Assembly: GCF_000763295.1 (NCBI RefSeq)
Contig: NZ_JRJE01000020.1
Location: 62,001-126,000, forward strand
DNA from: Thalassospira australica
GTDB lineage: Bacteria > Pseudomonadota > Alphaproteobacteria > Rhodospirillales > Thalassospiraceae
Direction: 5' to 3'
DNA: 64,000 nt
The first letter of the stretch is position 1. Each line of letters opens with the position of its first letter. The position numbers were made by a program, and so were the translations under genes. The notes under the pieces are model-generated. The model searched no databases. It saw only the letters and a list, made by a program, of their open reading frames with translations, and had not been told where the DNA came from. Positions 46,462-55,387 of this stretch are shown piece by piece.

Positions 46462-47241
46462 ATGATCGTGGTTTACCGGCTATTTTTCGTCCTTGCGGCA
46501 ATGATGTGCGCACCCATAATTGCGCTTGCGCAGCAATCACTGGTAATTGCGACCAACATCTATCCCCCCTACATCAACGAGGAGGTTGAAAACAGCTTCC
46601 TGCCGGCCCTGCTTGCCGAAATCGGCAAGGAAATGGACGTTACGTTCGAGGTCAAAATCCTGCCCTGGAAACGCTGCGAACAAGAGGTTGGCGATCTTGG
46701 TGCATGGGGCGCGATCCCCTATACGCGCAATGCTAAACGCGAAATGGGCTTCCTGTTTTCCGACCCGCTCTATGTTGCGGATTCTCACTTTTTTGCGTAT
46801 CGCACCCCGGACGATGTAAATAGGCGACCACCCCCTGAAACCTACGACGAACTAACCGACCTGCTCCCGTGGCGTATCGGCGGTATTCAGGGGTACTATT
46901 ACCAGCCACTTTTCGAAGAAGCCGGACTTATCGTTGAATACGCCCATTCCGAAAGACAGAATTTCCAACGTCTGCAACTCGGGCGGATTGATCTTGTCCC
47001 CGCGGCAACAACGGTTGGCTGGCATTCAATCAAAACACTGTTCCCGCCGGCAATCGCGGCCAATTTCTATACATTGCCCAAACCCTTGGTCGAAGACGCG
47101 GCCTTGCACCTGATGACGTCAAAGAATTACCCGAATAATCACGCCCTTCTGGCGCGCTTTAACGCGGCCCTTCGTGAAGTGCAGGGAAATGGCACTTTTG
47201 CCCAATTGGTCGATCAATTCGGACTTGTCATGCGGTATTAA
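46462..47241 (+). CDS. Extracellular solute-binding protein family 3-like periplasmic protein
   Basis: A 259-residue protein with a signal peptide (ends near ALAQ) and the SBP_bac_3 fold: LVIATNIYPPYINEE, EIGKEMDVTFEVKILPWKRC, then WGAIPYTRNAKREMGFLFSD. No transporter genes adjoin it, so it belongs to the orphan binding proteins seen in many proteobacteria. The ATG at 46462 starts directly at the signal peptide. Ligand unknown. Confidence 0.82.
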   Translation: MIVVYRLFFVLAAMMCAPIIALAQQSLVIATNIYPPYINEEVENSFLPALLAEIGKEMDVTFEVKILPWKRCEQEVGDLGAWGAIPYTRNAKREMGFLFSDPLYVADSHFFAYRTPDDVNRRPPPETYDELTDLLPWRIGGIQGYYYQPLFEEAGLIVEYAHSERQNFQRLQLGRIDLVPAATTVGWHSIKTLFPPAIAANFYTLPKPLVEDAALHLMTSKNYPNNHALLARFNAALREVQGNGTFAQLVDQFGLVMRY

Positions 47242-47348
47242 CCATTGCCCGGCAACCGAAACGGGAAATGGCGGAGACCATATTGCCCCCACCATCCCAT
47301 CAACGCATAAAGCCGCAAGCACCGCACAGTCGCTGCGACTGTCTTGCG

Positions 47349-48257
47349 CTATACCAATCGTGAAAATGCGATCTTCCAGCTGGCATTCGGCGTAATGGCG
47401 AAAATATCTTCCAGCGTCTGCGAGATATCCCCGACCGAAAGTTTATGTTGCTCTTCCTCGCCGGTAACCAGTCGGATGGTCAGGCGATTGTTCAACAGCG
47501 TAAAGCGCGCAAAGGGTGCTGATCGTGCGACCATCAGGGTCTTGCAAAAACCGCTGTCGGGATGATCGGACGCATACCAGTTCATCACCTCGTAATCGAT
47601 ATCAGCCACCGGGGCGTAATCAATTTCATGAACCGGCTTCCACACCCCGTCGCGTTCAAGTTCCGTGTGATAGCTGTGCTCCCCTTTGATCACGCGATAT
47701 GTGTCATGCGCGGTCACCTGCGGGGTCGCCACATCAAGCATCAGCGGTGCGGTCGGCACACATCCGCCCAGGCCAACATCGGCCAGCCATGCTTCGCCAT
47801 CAATCGTCACCCGATTTGCCATGTGGCAGCGCGGGCGCGGCATATCGCCCGGCTCATACCCCCATAAAACCCGCCCGGCCAATCCTTCGACGGCAAAACC
47901 AAGACTGCGCAACACCCGGCGAAACAGCGAATTTTGTTCGAAGCAATATCCGCCACGTCCGCCATGGATCAGTTTCCGGTCGACATCTTCGGGCGTGATG
48001 CTGATCGGTTTGTCGTTAAACACGTCAATCGCCTCGAACGGGATGGTCGCCGGATGCAACGCATGCAGGCTTTGCAAAACCTCCAGCGTGGCTTCACGCG
48101 GCCCGTCATAGCCGATCCGGGCAAAATAGGCATCCAGATCGACTTCCTGCTTTGGACGTGGCAAGGGTTGCGCCCAACTGGCATCGATACGGCTTTGCAA
48201 GTTCTTTTCTTCCGCAAGAACGGGCATGGTCGCGGAATTTGGCAGGGGGCTGTTCAT
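47349..48257 (-). CDS. nat: Arylamine N-acetyltransferase
   Basis: Cytoplasmic enzyme of 302 residues that transfers acetyl from acetyl-CoA to arylamines or hydrazines. The triad is intact: Cys105 in RGGYCFEQN, His145 in PRCHMANRV and Asp160 in WLADVGLGG. The N-terminus is about 35 residues longer than in many NATs, with a Pro/Gln-rich lead. The ATG at 48257 has GGAGCC upstream; a GTG one codon earlier is possible. Monocistronic. Confidence 0.93.
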   Translation of the reverse strand: MNSPLPNSATMPVLAEEKNLQSRIDASWAQPLPRPKQEVDLDAYFARIGYDGPREATLEVLQSLHALHPATIPFEAIDVFNDKPISITPEDVDRKLIHGGRGGYCFEQNSLFRRVLRSLGFAVEGLAGRVLWGYEPGDMPRPRCHMANRVTIDGEAWLADVGLGGCVPTAPLMLDVATPQVTAHDTYRVIKGEHSYHTELERDGVWKPVHEIDYAPVADIDYEVMNWYASDHPDSGFCKTLMVARSAPFARFTLLNNRLTIRLVTGEEEQHKLSVGDISQTLEDIFAITPNASWKIAFSRLV

Positions 48258-48633
48258 CACAAGGCTCCATTATCTGACGATGTTTCTCATCTCATGGAAC
48301 AGGACGATAGAACCTTAACCAATGTTAAGGTCAAAAGGAAAAAACATACATTTTATCAAATCGAATAATCTGCGAATAAATATCAAAGTAACCGATCAAA
48401 TTGATCATACTTGACCGTATTGACGCCCTCAAAAAGCAAGATTTCACCTTTTACACGCACGATATAGAGCTTTTGCGCGACAGATTGCGTCGCACTGTGA
48501 TATTTGAGACTCTAGACAGCGAAGATACCAACGATCGCGAAGGCTTTTTCTGCGCGAACGGGTCTTGGGGAAACGTCGCTCATCCATCCATGACGGATTG
48601 CAACAGATCCGCGTGACAGACAGGAAAGTTACC

Positions 48634-49488
48634 ATGCGCACTGTTTATGTGAACGGCGAGTTTTTGCCGGAAACTGACGCAAAGATTTCGATTTTTGACC
48701 GATCCTTCCTGTTCGCCGACGGCGTGTATGAAGTCACCTCGGTCCTTGATGGCAAGCTGATTGACTTTATGGGTCATATGAAGCGCCTCGAACGGTCGCT
48801 CAAGGAACTGAAATTCGATTTCAAACCCGATATTGACCAGCTTCTTGAAGCGCACCGCGAACTGGTCAAGGTCAATGACATCACCGAAGGCCTGATCTAT
48901 CTGCAGGTATCGCGTGGGTCGGCCGGCGATCGTGATTTCGCGATTTCCAAAACCACCCCGCCGACCATTGTGATGTTCACCCAAAGCAAATCGCTGATCA
49001 ACTCGCCGCTGGCCGAACGCGGCCAGAAAATCATGACCTTCCCCGATATCCGCTGGCGCCGGTCCGACATCAAAACCGTGCAGTTGCTGTATGCGTCGCT
49101 TCTCAAAACCGACGTCGCCGCACAGGGCAAGGATGACGCATGGATGGTACTTGATGGCTTCATCACCGAAGGGTCAAGCAACAACGCCTATATCGTCACC
49201 AAGGACGGCACCATCGTCACCCGCGAACTTTCAACCGACATCCTGCACGGCATCACCCGCGCATCGGTTCTGAAATGTGCCGAGGAACTCCAGCTCAAGG
49301 TCGAAGAACGCCACTTCACGGTCGAAGAGGCCCAAAATGCAGCAGAAGCCTTCTCGACCTCCGCCTCGGCCTTTGTCTGCCCGGTCGTCGAAATTGATGA
49401 CACGCCGATCGGCGATGGCGTGCCAGGCCCGGTCGCCAAGCGCCTGCGCGAGATTTACATCGACGCCAACCGCAAAATGGCGCTCTGA
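48634..49488 (+). CDS. dat: D-amino-acid transaminase
   Basis: A 284-residue class IV PLP aminotransferase converting D-alanine and 2-oxoglutarate to pyruvate and D-glutamate or the reverse. Landmarks: YVNGEFLPETDAKISIFDR, LFADGVYE, QVSRGSAGDRDF, PLP Lys147 in RRSDIKT, and EGSSNNAYIV near the cofactor phosphate. Length equals that of Bacillus D-amino-acid aminotransferase. AGGAAAG precedes the ATG at 48634. Closed by a terminator at 49558. The 375 bp upstream hold no convincing gene but a GATCAA-A-TTGATC palindrome at 48394-48406. Confidence 0.9.
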   Translation: MRTVYVNGEFLPETDAKISIFDRSFLFADGVYEVTSVLDGKLIDFMGHMKRLERSLKELKFDFKPDIDQLLEAHRELVKVNDITEGLIYLQVSRGSAGDRDFAISKTTPPTIVMFTQSKSLINSPLAERGQKIMTFPDIRWRRSDIKTVQLLYASLLKTDVAAQGKDDAWMVLDGFITEGSSNNAYIVTKDGTIVTRELSTDILHGITRASVLKCAEELQLKVEERHFTVEEAQNAAEAFSTSASAFVCPVVEIDDTPIGDGVPGPVAKRLREIYIDANRKMAL

Positions 49489-49557
49489 TCAGCCCAAGTT
49501 TCGCGTCCCCGATATACAGCCTTGATCTGATCGTCTCCTCAATGTCGATCAAACCGC

Positions 49558-49588
49558 AAAACGCCGCCCGGTACTGGGCGGCGTTTTT
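49558..49588 (+). terminator. Intrinsic terminator after the D-amino-acid transaminase gene
   Basis: ACGCCGCCC (to 49569) pairs with GGGCGGCGT (49576-49584), followed by TTTTT; A residues on the other side make it bidirectional. Confidence 0.88.
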
Positions 49589-49654
49589 GTTTCATTGCGG
49601 ACGGCGTCGGTGTTAAAGCTCAAGGAGTTATCCGCCCCACAAAGGAAGCCACCA

Positions 49655-50539
49655 GTGACCACCCACGCCCCAACGCGCCAGCAGAACCTGACCGGCATCA
49701 TGATGATGTGCGGCGGTGTGGCGGCCCTGTGCATCAATGATGCGCTGGCCAAAAGCCTGATGGATCATTACTCCCCGATCCAGATCATTTTCCTGCGCAA
49801 CATAATCACCCTGCCCTTTGCCTTCTTGCTTGCCCTTAAATTGGGCGGCTATCGGGCCTTGCGATCCACCCGTGTCGGGGTGCATTTCATGCGCGGCGTG
49901 ATCTGGATTGCCGCCACCGTGATGTTCTTCACCAGCATCCATCACATGGGCCTGGCCGAGGCAACCGCATTGGCCTTTGTCGCCCCGCTGTTTATCACCG
50001 CACTTTCAGCAATTTTCATCGCAAAGGTCGGCTGGCGACGCTGGCTTGCGGTCAGTGTCGGTTTTTTGGGCGTTCTGGTGATTGTCCGCCCCGGCGCTGC
50101 TGCGTTTGAGCTGATCTCGCTCCTGCCTGTGGCGACGGCCTTGGCCTATGCGCTTTTGATGTTAAGTGCGCGCTTTGTCGATACCCGCGAAAGCATGTGG
50201 ACGCTTCTGCTGTATCTTAGCCTGACCAGTGCCATTCTGACCGGCTTGATGGTTGGCTTTGTCTGGAAACCGGTAAACCCCGATCACATCTGGCTGTTTG
50301 TCGCGATTGCACTTTTTGGCTCAAGCGGCATCACCATGATCACCCAGGCCTTCCGCTTTGCCGAGGCCCCGACAGTCGCCCCGTTTGATTACACAGCCCT
50401 CATCTGGGCCACAGCACTCGGCTGGCTGTTCTGGGGCGAAACGCCGGACGCCCTGACCTTTGTCGGGGCCGCGATCATTACCGCCAGCGGCCTGTTCGTC
50501 ATCTTCCGCGAAAGCAAGGTTGCCGCACACAGCGAATAA
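49655..50539 (+). CDS. DMT-superfamily transporter (EamA, RhaT-like)
   Basis: An inner-membrane protein of 294 residues with about ten helices in two EamA repeats. Segments include GVAALCINDALAKSLM, RNIITLPFAFLLALKL and the paired ATALAFVAPLFITALSAIFI and TVAPFDYTALIWATALGWLF near the ends of the repeats. The GTG at 49655 is chosen for AAGGA upstream; a TTG 20 codons earlier is possible. Exported metabolite unknown. Ends at a hairpin at 50557. Confidence 0.85.
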   Translation: MTTHAPTRQQNLTGIMMMCGGVAALCINDALAKSLMDHYSPIQIIFLRNIITLPFAFLLALKLGGYRALRSTRVGVHFMRGVIWIAATVMFFTSIHHMGLAEATALAFVAPLFITALSAIFIAKVGWRRWLAVSVGFLGVLVIVRPGAAAFELISLLPVATALAYALLMLSARFVDTRESMWTLLLYLSLTSAILTGLMVGFVWKPVNPDHIWLFVAIALFGSSGITMITQAFRFAEAPTVAPFDYTALIWATALGWLFWGETPDALTFVGAAIITASGLFVIFRESKVAAHSE

Positions 50540-50556
50540 ACCGTCCCAAAACACAA

Positions 50557-50583
50557 AACCCGCTTTCCATCAGAAAGCGGGTT
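50557..50583. terminator. Terminator after the EamA transporter gene
   Basis: AACCCGCTTTC (50557-50567) pairs perfectly with GAAAGCGGGTT (50573-50583), 18 bp after the stop codon, and also serves the opposing small gene. Confidence 0.85.
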
Positions 50584-50607
50584 CAGCCATTGGCGATAAA
50601 AAACGGC

Positions 50608-50802
50608 TTAATAATTAGCTTTGAACGTCGGTTCCTCGCCGCGTCCCTTGGCAGCAGCAGCAATATTGCGCAGCAAGGCGCGTTTGCTTTCGGTGCGGCG
50701 ACGACCAGAATTTGGCTGCACGAAACCACCGCCAGAATAGCCCATCTCGGCTTTCTTCTGACTGACTTTTTCTGCCAATTCTTTAATCGTTATCTCGCGC
50801 AT
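50608..50802 (-). CDS. Small basic hypothetical protein (64 residues)
   Basis: A short frame starting at ATG 50802 with GAAGG five bases upstream. The N-terminal half looks helical (MREITIKELAEKVSQKKAEM), the middle is Gly-rich, and the C-terminal half is strongly basic (GRRRTESKRALLRNIAAAAK). It follows the HEPN-like gene by 103 bp on the same strand, so it may be its partner. Not recognised; could be an unexpressed frame. Confidence 0.45.
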   Translation of the reverse strand: MREITIKELAEKVSQKKAEMGYSGGGFVQPNSGRRRTESKRALLRNIAAAAKGRGEEPTFKANY

Positions 50803-50905
50803 ACGCCTTCTTTTCCAAAAACGCCAGATCGAAATCACCTGTTGCCTCTTCGACTATCCGCTTCCATGCAGAACACGGCAGACTGCCCCTCATCTGGACA
50901 AAATG

Positions 50906-51379
50906 CTAAATTTTCACCCATTTAATCGGAAGATGCGAGTTCTCGCCGGAAGCAATTTGCTCATCCATATTAACACCACTAGCAGACAATAGAGCCAAAT
51001 AGGCGTCAAGGATTTCGCGATGCAACCGCTCTAAGTCGTTCAACATTAGCTCGCGACCCTCAGGAGAGTTTCGCCGGAAGTTGTGATGCCGATAGAAGGA
51101 ATGGCTCAAGAAATTTCGTGCATCCAGTGCCTTCTCAAGCATTAGCGCGGAAACTGCCAAATCTTTCTGTTTTGCCTTCAGGGCAAAAATTAAACGACCT
51201 AGGGTATGCTTGTTTATCTTTTGGAGAATCTCACTAGCTTTTGCAGTATCGGGCCTTCGAATAAGGTCTGCATCTAAACATTCATTTTCAAGCAACATTG
51301 TTCCAAGTTCAGTTTCCAGAAGCTGTGCAGCTTCAGAAACCTCACCAAACTTTTCATAAACGTTAGCCAACGTAACCAT
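50906..51379 (-). CDS. HEPN-like protein with an Rx4H motif, unknown role
   Basis: A 157-residue all-helical protein. It contains RNFLSH (Arg88 to His93), which fits the Rx4-6H RNase motif of HEPN proteins with the usual polar residue after Arg, followed by SFYRHHNF and a long helix (GRELMLNDLERLHREILDAY). No membrane segment or signal peptide. GGAAC precedes the ATG. The gene and its small downstream neighbour are visibly more AT-rich than the genes on either side, a hint of transfer. HEPN RNases occur in toxin-antitoxin and phage-defence systems; assignment here is from the motif alone. Confidence 0.6.
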   Translation of the reverse strand: MVTLANVYEKFGEVSEAAQLLETELGTMLLENECLDADLIRRPDTAKASEILQKINKHTLGRLIFALKAKQKDLAVSALMLEKALDARNFLSHSFYRHHNFRRNSPEGRELMLNDLERLHREILDAYLALLSASGVNMDEQIASGENSHLPIKWVKI

Positions 51380-51419
51380 TCGAGTTCCGCAGTAAATTAG
51401 TCATTAATGAGCGGATCGC

Positions 51420-52301
51420 TCACCAGCAAAAATCCCCCATCGCATAGGTGATGTGACGCCCCGTAGCCTCCAGAAGCGCATCCAGCTTCTCACGCGTCGG
51501 GAGCGTGCCACGCGGGGCGCCCAGTTCATCGGCGTGAATACCGCCGGTCACGAGTGCGACATCAAGGCCCGCATTGTTCGATCCGGCAATATCGGTCGAG
51601 ATGCTGTCACCCACGACAAGCAATTTGGCATCCGGGCCCTTGTCAAACATCTGCAGGCAGAAGTCATAGGCACTTGCCAAAGGCTTGCCTTCCCAGCGGA
51701 CATTGCCGCCAAGCTCTTCATACCGTCCGGCGATTGCACCGGCACAGATGATGCGTTCCCCACCCCGGATCACTTCACGGTCCGGGTTCGGGCACAGCAC
51801 CGGAAGATCACGCGCTTTTAGCGCATGCAGAAGATCTTCGTATTTTGAAACCGGGTCATGATCGTCGTTCGGCCCGGTGACCAGAACCCAATCAGCATCT
51901 TCAACCGTTTTGACGATTTCGACATCCTGATTTTCAAACATCGACATGTCGCGCACCGGCCCCACCATCAGGACCTTGCGCCCCAGTTTGGCATACCAGG
52001 GATCGGACCGCGAGACGAGCTGCGCATAGGCGATTTCGCCCGATGCCACCGCCGGGCCATATAAATCACGCGCAATGCCCATATCTTCCATCCGGGCCGT
52101 CACGACCGACGACCGGCGCGGTGCATTGGACAAAAGGGCGACCGGCACCCCGGCATCACGCAGGGCCGTCATTGCAGGGATCGAACTTGGATAGGGTGTG
52201 ACCCCGTCATGCACCACGCCCCACAAATCAAGGATCACGGCGTCATATTTTTCGATCACGTCCGAAAGGCCATTGATCATGTCATATGGGGTGGTGGGCA
52301 T
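51420..52301 (-). CDS. HAD class IIA hydrolase, TIGR01459 family
   Basis: A 293-residue phosphatase-fold protein of the NagD-like subclass. Motif I is YDAVILDLWGVVHDG with the nucleophile Asp, motif II is VALLSNAPRRSS, the class IIA cap contains VLVTGPNDDHDP, and the last motif is LLVVGDSISTDIAGSNNAG. The family is common in alphaproteobacteria and usually unassigned. It is followed leftward by the HEPN pocket and preceded by a repeat-bearing spacer. Confidence 0.88.
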   Translation of the reverse strand: MPTTPYDMINGLSDVIEKYDAVILDLWGVVHDGVTPYPSSIPAMTALRDAGVPVALLSNAPRRSSVVTARMEDMGIARDLYGPAVASGEIAYAQLVSRSDPWYAKLGRKVLMVGPVRDMSMFENQDVEIVKTVEDADWVLVTGPNDDHDPVSKYEDLLHALKARDLPVLCPNPDREVIRGGERIICAGAIAGRYEELGGNVRWEGKPLASAYDFCLQMFDKGPDAKLLVVGDSISTDIAGSNNAGLDVALVTGGIHADELGAPRGTLPTREKLDALLEATGRHITYAMGDFCW

Positions 52302-52343
52302 TTGTGTTTCCGTTTTTAATTGGCGACTACACCTGCTGGCACA

Positions 52344-52425
52344 GGTCCCCGCCTTCGCGGGGATGACGGTATCAGACCAGACAGGAAAACAGTTTATCCG
52401 TCATGCCCGCGCAGGCGGGCATCCA
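52344..52425. repeat. Pair of REP-like palindromic repeats
   Basis: TCCCCGC-CTTC-GCGGGGA (52346-52363) and ATGCCCGC-GCAG-GCGGGCAT (52403-52422) are two hairpins with the same flanking GTCAT core in inverted orientation. This matches the widespread intergenic repeat that reads CCCGCnnnCGCGGGnATGAC. They sit between the HAD gene promoter and the pyrD stop. Confidence 0.8.
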
Positions 52426-52441
52426 TCCGTAGGGTCCAGAC

Positions 52442-53572
52442 TCAATCTTTCTTGGCGGCTTCGGCGTCGCGTGCGGAGCGGGCCTCATCGACCGGGATGT
52501 TCTTGCCCGATATTTCCGGAAAGGCGGCACCAACGGCGTCCGACACATTGGTAAAGCCATCCTTGCGCAAGCGCCGTTCAAGGTCTTCCTTGATGTCGCT
52601 GACAAGTTCCATCCCGTGATAGACCAGCGATGAATAAAGCTGCACGAGCGACGCGCCATTGAGGATCTTTTCATAGGCATCCTTGCCAGATGCAATGCCG
52701 CCCACCCCGATCAGGGGAATTTTGCCTTCGGTCAGGCGATAAAAATCCGCCAGAACCTTGGTCGACGGGACCATCAAGGGCGGGCCGGAAAGACCGCCCT
52801 TTTCATCCTGTTCATAGGAATTCAAGCCAACCGGGCGATCAATTGTCGTGTTTGAAACGATCATGCCGTCAAGCTTGACCTTAAGCGCCACGGCGGCAAT
52901 GTCGGATTTATCTTCTTCGGTCAGGTCCGGTGCGACCTTCAGCAACACCGGAACCCCCTTGGCAAAGGCATTGCGCGCCTTAAGCACGGCTTTCAAAAGC
53001 TTCTCAAGCGGGGCACGGCCCTGTAGTGCACGCAAACCCGGCGTATTGGGCGAGGATACATTAACCACCAGATAATCGGCATAGGGGCCAAGCGCCTCGA
53101 CCCCCTTGGCATAATCATCGGCCGCATCGTCGGAATATTTGTTTTTGCCAAGGTTGGCGCCCAAAACGCCCCGGCGCGCGCGTTTGCGCAGGCGGATGGC
53201 CACCAGCTCCGCCCCGTCATTATTAAAGCCCATGCGGTTGATCACCGCCCGGTCGGAATAAAGCCGGAAAAGACGGGGTTTCGGGTTGCCCGGTTGCGGC
53301 AATGGCGTGACAGAGCCGATTTCAACAAAACCAAACCCATGCGACAGCACCTGATTGGGCACCTCGGCGTTTTTATCAAAACCCGCTGCAAGCCCGACCG
53401 GATTGGCAAATTTGCGCCCGAAAACCTCGGTCTCAAGCATCGGGGTTGCGTCCGCCGCGTCATCCGCGCGCGGCACCAGATTGTTTTTCAACGCCCAGAT
53501 CGCCAGACCATGCGCAGTCTCGGCATCGATCCAGCGGACAATCGGCAAAACCAGTGACTTATACCACCCCAC
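52442..53572 (-). CDS. pyrD: Dihydroorotate dehydrogenase, quinone-dependent class 2
   Basis: Membrane-associated flavoenzyme of 376 residues oxidising dihydroorotate to orotate with quinone in pyrimidine synthesis. It has the class 2 N-terminal helices (MGWYKSLVLPIVRWIDAETA), NPVGLAAGFDKNAE, the catalytic-Ser region VVNVSSPNTPGLR, KVAPDLTEED, SNTTIDRP, and the FMN phosphate loop GVGGIASGKDAYEKI. The C-terminus has an Asp/Ala/Lys-rich tail. Start is GTG at 53572 with GGAG upstream; no ATG fits. Confidence 0.94.
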   Translation of the reverse strand: MGWYKSLVLPIVRWIDAETAHGLAIWALKNNLVPRADDAADATPMLETEVFGRKFANPVGLAAGFDKNAEVPNQVLSHGFGFVEIGSVTPLPQPGNPKPRLFRLYSDRAVINRMGFNNDGAELVAIRLRKRARRGVLGANLGKNKYSDDAADDYAKGVEALGPYADYLVVNVSSPNTPGLRALQGRAPLEKLLKAVLKARNAFAKGVPVLLKVAPDLTEEDKSDIAAVALKVKLDGMIVSNTTIDRPVGLNSYEQDEKGGLSGPPLMVPSTKVLADFYRLTEGKIPLIGVGGIASGKDAYEKILNGASLVQLYSSLVYHGMELVSDIKEDLERRLRKDGFTNVSDAVGAAFPEISGKNIPVDEARSARDAEAAKKD

Positions 53573-53659
53573 GCGTCACACTCCGTGCTTGTAAAGACAT
53601 GCCCTGTTCTTACGCGCCCGTGCCCGCCGGGGCAAGGATCAATGCGTTAAATAACGGGC

Positions 53660-54040
53660 TCAGGTTGTCTCTTCCATGCGTGCATCGAACGCGGCACGCG
53701 CCGCTTCGACCTCGGGCATGTTTTCTCTGGTCCACATATAAAGCGCCTTGAACGGCCCCAAAAGACTGCGGCCAAGATCAGTGATTTCATATTCGACGGC
53801 GACCGGTGATGTGGCAATGACATGGCGCGCAACAATGCCGTTGCGTTCCAGTTTGCGCAGCGTCTGGGTCAGGGCCTTTTGCGTGATGCCTTCAAGCCCG
53901 CGCTTGATCGCATTGAACCGCAGCGGCCCATCCGCAAGCACGGCCAGGATCATCATCGACCATTTATCGGCGATCTGATCAAGCAACAGGCGCGACGGGC
54001 AGTTTGCATGAAACTCTACCGAGCATTCCTTCATTTCCAT
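53660..54040 (-). CDS. HxlR-family transcriptional regulator
   Basis: A 126-residue winged-helix regulator. It begins with the family Cys (ECSVEFHANCPSRLLL), then DKWSMMILAVLADGPLRFNA, the recognition helix region ITQKALTQTLRKLERNGIV, and YEITDLGRSLLGPFKAL. HxlR regulators often answer electrophiles through the N-terminal Cys. It is divergent from an old yellow enzyme gene, the usual target of such regulators. GGAGCCGGCC lies before the ATG. Confidence 0.9.
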   Translation of the reverse strand: MEMKECSVEFHANCPSRLLLDQIADKWSMMILAVLADGPLRFNAIKRGLEGITQKALTQTLRKLERNGIVARHVIATSPVAVEYEITDLGRSLLGPFKALYMWTRENMPEVEAARAAFDARMEETT

Positions 54041-54113
54041 GGCCGGCTCCTTTGCTTCCTTGCCGTAAATTCCGGGTCAATCCGCCCTCAACCACTGATG
54101 TGCAGTTTCTTGA

Positions 54114-54170
54114 AGTATACCTGGTTTCTTCAAGGTGCCCAATTGACACCAAGTATATAACATATATCTA
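54114..54170 (+). promoter_or_regulatory. Promoter and HxlR operator candidate for the old yellow enzyme gene
   Basis: TTGACA (54143-54148) and TATCTA (54165-54170) are 16 bp apart. An imperfect inverted repeat, AAGTATACCTGGT near 54114 and ACCAAGTATA near 54148, flanks and overlaps the -35 box, a fitting position for repression by HxlR. Confidence 0.5.
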
Positions 54171-54209
54171 GTTGCCATCATAGACTTTCATAAACCGGAG
54201 CATTCCGTG

Positions 54210-55325
54210 ATGAGCAATACCGATATTCTGTTTCAGCCCTTTCGGCTTAAAACCCTTGAACTGCCCAACCGCATCGTCATGGCGCCGATGACCCGCAACA
54301 AGGCACCTGATGGCATTCCGGGGGCGGCCAATGCCGACTATTACCGCAAGCGCGCCGAAGGTGGCGTTGGCCTGATCCTGTCCGAAGGCACGGTGGTGGA
54401 TCGCCCCGCTTCGCGCAATCTTCCGGACATTCCGTTCTTCCATGGTGATGAAGCGATGGCCGGTTGGAAGGCCGTTGCCGATGCCGTACATGCCGCAGGT
54501 GGCAAAATGGGCCCACAGATCTGGCATACCGGCTCCACCCGCACCCCGGATGGGTGGGAACCGGGCGCACCGGTCGAAAGCCCGTCGGGCCTTGTCGGGC
54601 CGGATGATCAGCGTGGCAACACCATGTCTGATGCAGACATTGCCGATACGATTGCCGCCTTCGCCAAGGCCGCCCTTGATGCCAAGAACGCCGGGTTTGA
54701 TACCTTTGAAATCCATGGCGCGCACGGCTATCTGATTGACCAGTTCTTCTGGTCGGGCACCAACCTGCGCACCGATCGCTTTGGCGGCAAAACCATTGCC
54801 GAACGTTCGACCTTTGCCCGCGAAGTTGTTGCGGCCATGCGGGCCGCAGTTGGTCCGGACTTCCCGATCATCCTGCGCGTCAGCCAATGGAAACAGCAGG
54901 ACTTCACCGCCCGCCTTGCCACCACGCCAGATGAAATGACCTCCTGGCTGGCCCCGCTGGTCGAGGCCGGTGTGGATATCATTCACGCATCACAACGCCG
55001 TTTCTGGGAACCGGAATTCCCCGAAATTGATGGTGAAAAGGGCCTGAACTTTGCTGGTTGGGCCAAGAAATTGACAGGCGCGGCAACGATTTCGGTTGGT
55101 TCTGTCGGCCTGTCATCGGACTTCATCGGTGCCCTGTTCTCTGGCGAAGCCTCGGAAAAATCGAGCATCGACGACCTGATCGAGCGCATGGAAAAGAACG
55201 AGTTCGACCTGATTGCGGTTGGCCGTGCGCTGATCACCGATGCCCAATGGCCCAACAAGGTCAAAAGCGGTGCGTTTGATCAGCTCGAAGATTTCAACGC
55301 CGCCGCACTGGGCGAGTTGGTTTAA
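54210..55325 (+). CDS. Old yellow enzyme family NAD(P)H:flavin oxidoreductase
   Basis: A 371-residue FMN ene-reductase of the OYE/NemA type, acting on electrophilic alkenes. Landmarks: LPNRIVMAPMTRN, GLILSEGTVVD, PQIWHTGSTR, the substrate His pair in FEIHGAHGYLIDQFFW, NLRTDRFGG, and the phosphate site IAVGRALITD. The usual QLWHxGR is altered to QIWHTGS. ATG at 54210; a GTG directly before it is possible. Divergent from HxlR and ended by a strong hairpin at 55388. Confidence 0.92.
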   Translation: MSNTDILFQPFRLKTLELPNRIVMAPMTRNKAPDGIPGAANADYYRKRAEGGVGLILSEGTVVDRPASRNLPDIPFFHGDEAMAGWKAVADAVHAAGGKMGPQIWHTGSTRTPDGWEPGAPVESPSGLVGPDDQRGNTMSDADIADTIAAFAKAALDAKNAGFDTFEIHGAHGYLIDQFFWSGTNLRTDRFGGKTIAERSTFAREVVAAMRAAVGPDFPIILRVSQWKQQDFTARLATTPDEMTSWLAPLVEAGVDIIHASQRRFWEPEFPEIDGEKGLNFAGWAKKLTGAATISVGSVGLSSDFIGALFSGEASEKSSIDDLIERMEKNEFDLIAVGRALITDAQWPNKVKSGAFDQLEDFNAAALGELV

Positions 55326-55387
55326 CCCAACGCCCCATAAAATGTGACATTCCTTTGCGCTCCCCACCCCGAACGCAAAAAAGAACC

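Noticed and set aside
48401-48616. 71-codon open frame before the D-amino-acid transaminase gene
   Set aside because: TTG start, no ribosome site, and it overlaps the leader of the real gene.
52198-52554. Open frame with PAFAGMT and HARAGGHPS segments
   Set aside because: Those segments are the translation of the REP-like repeats, not a protein.
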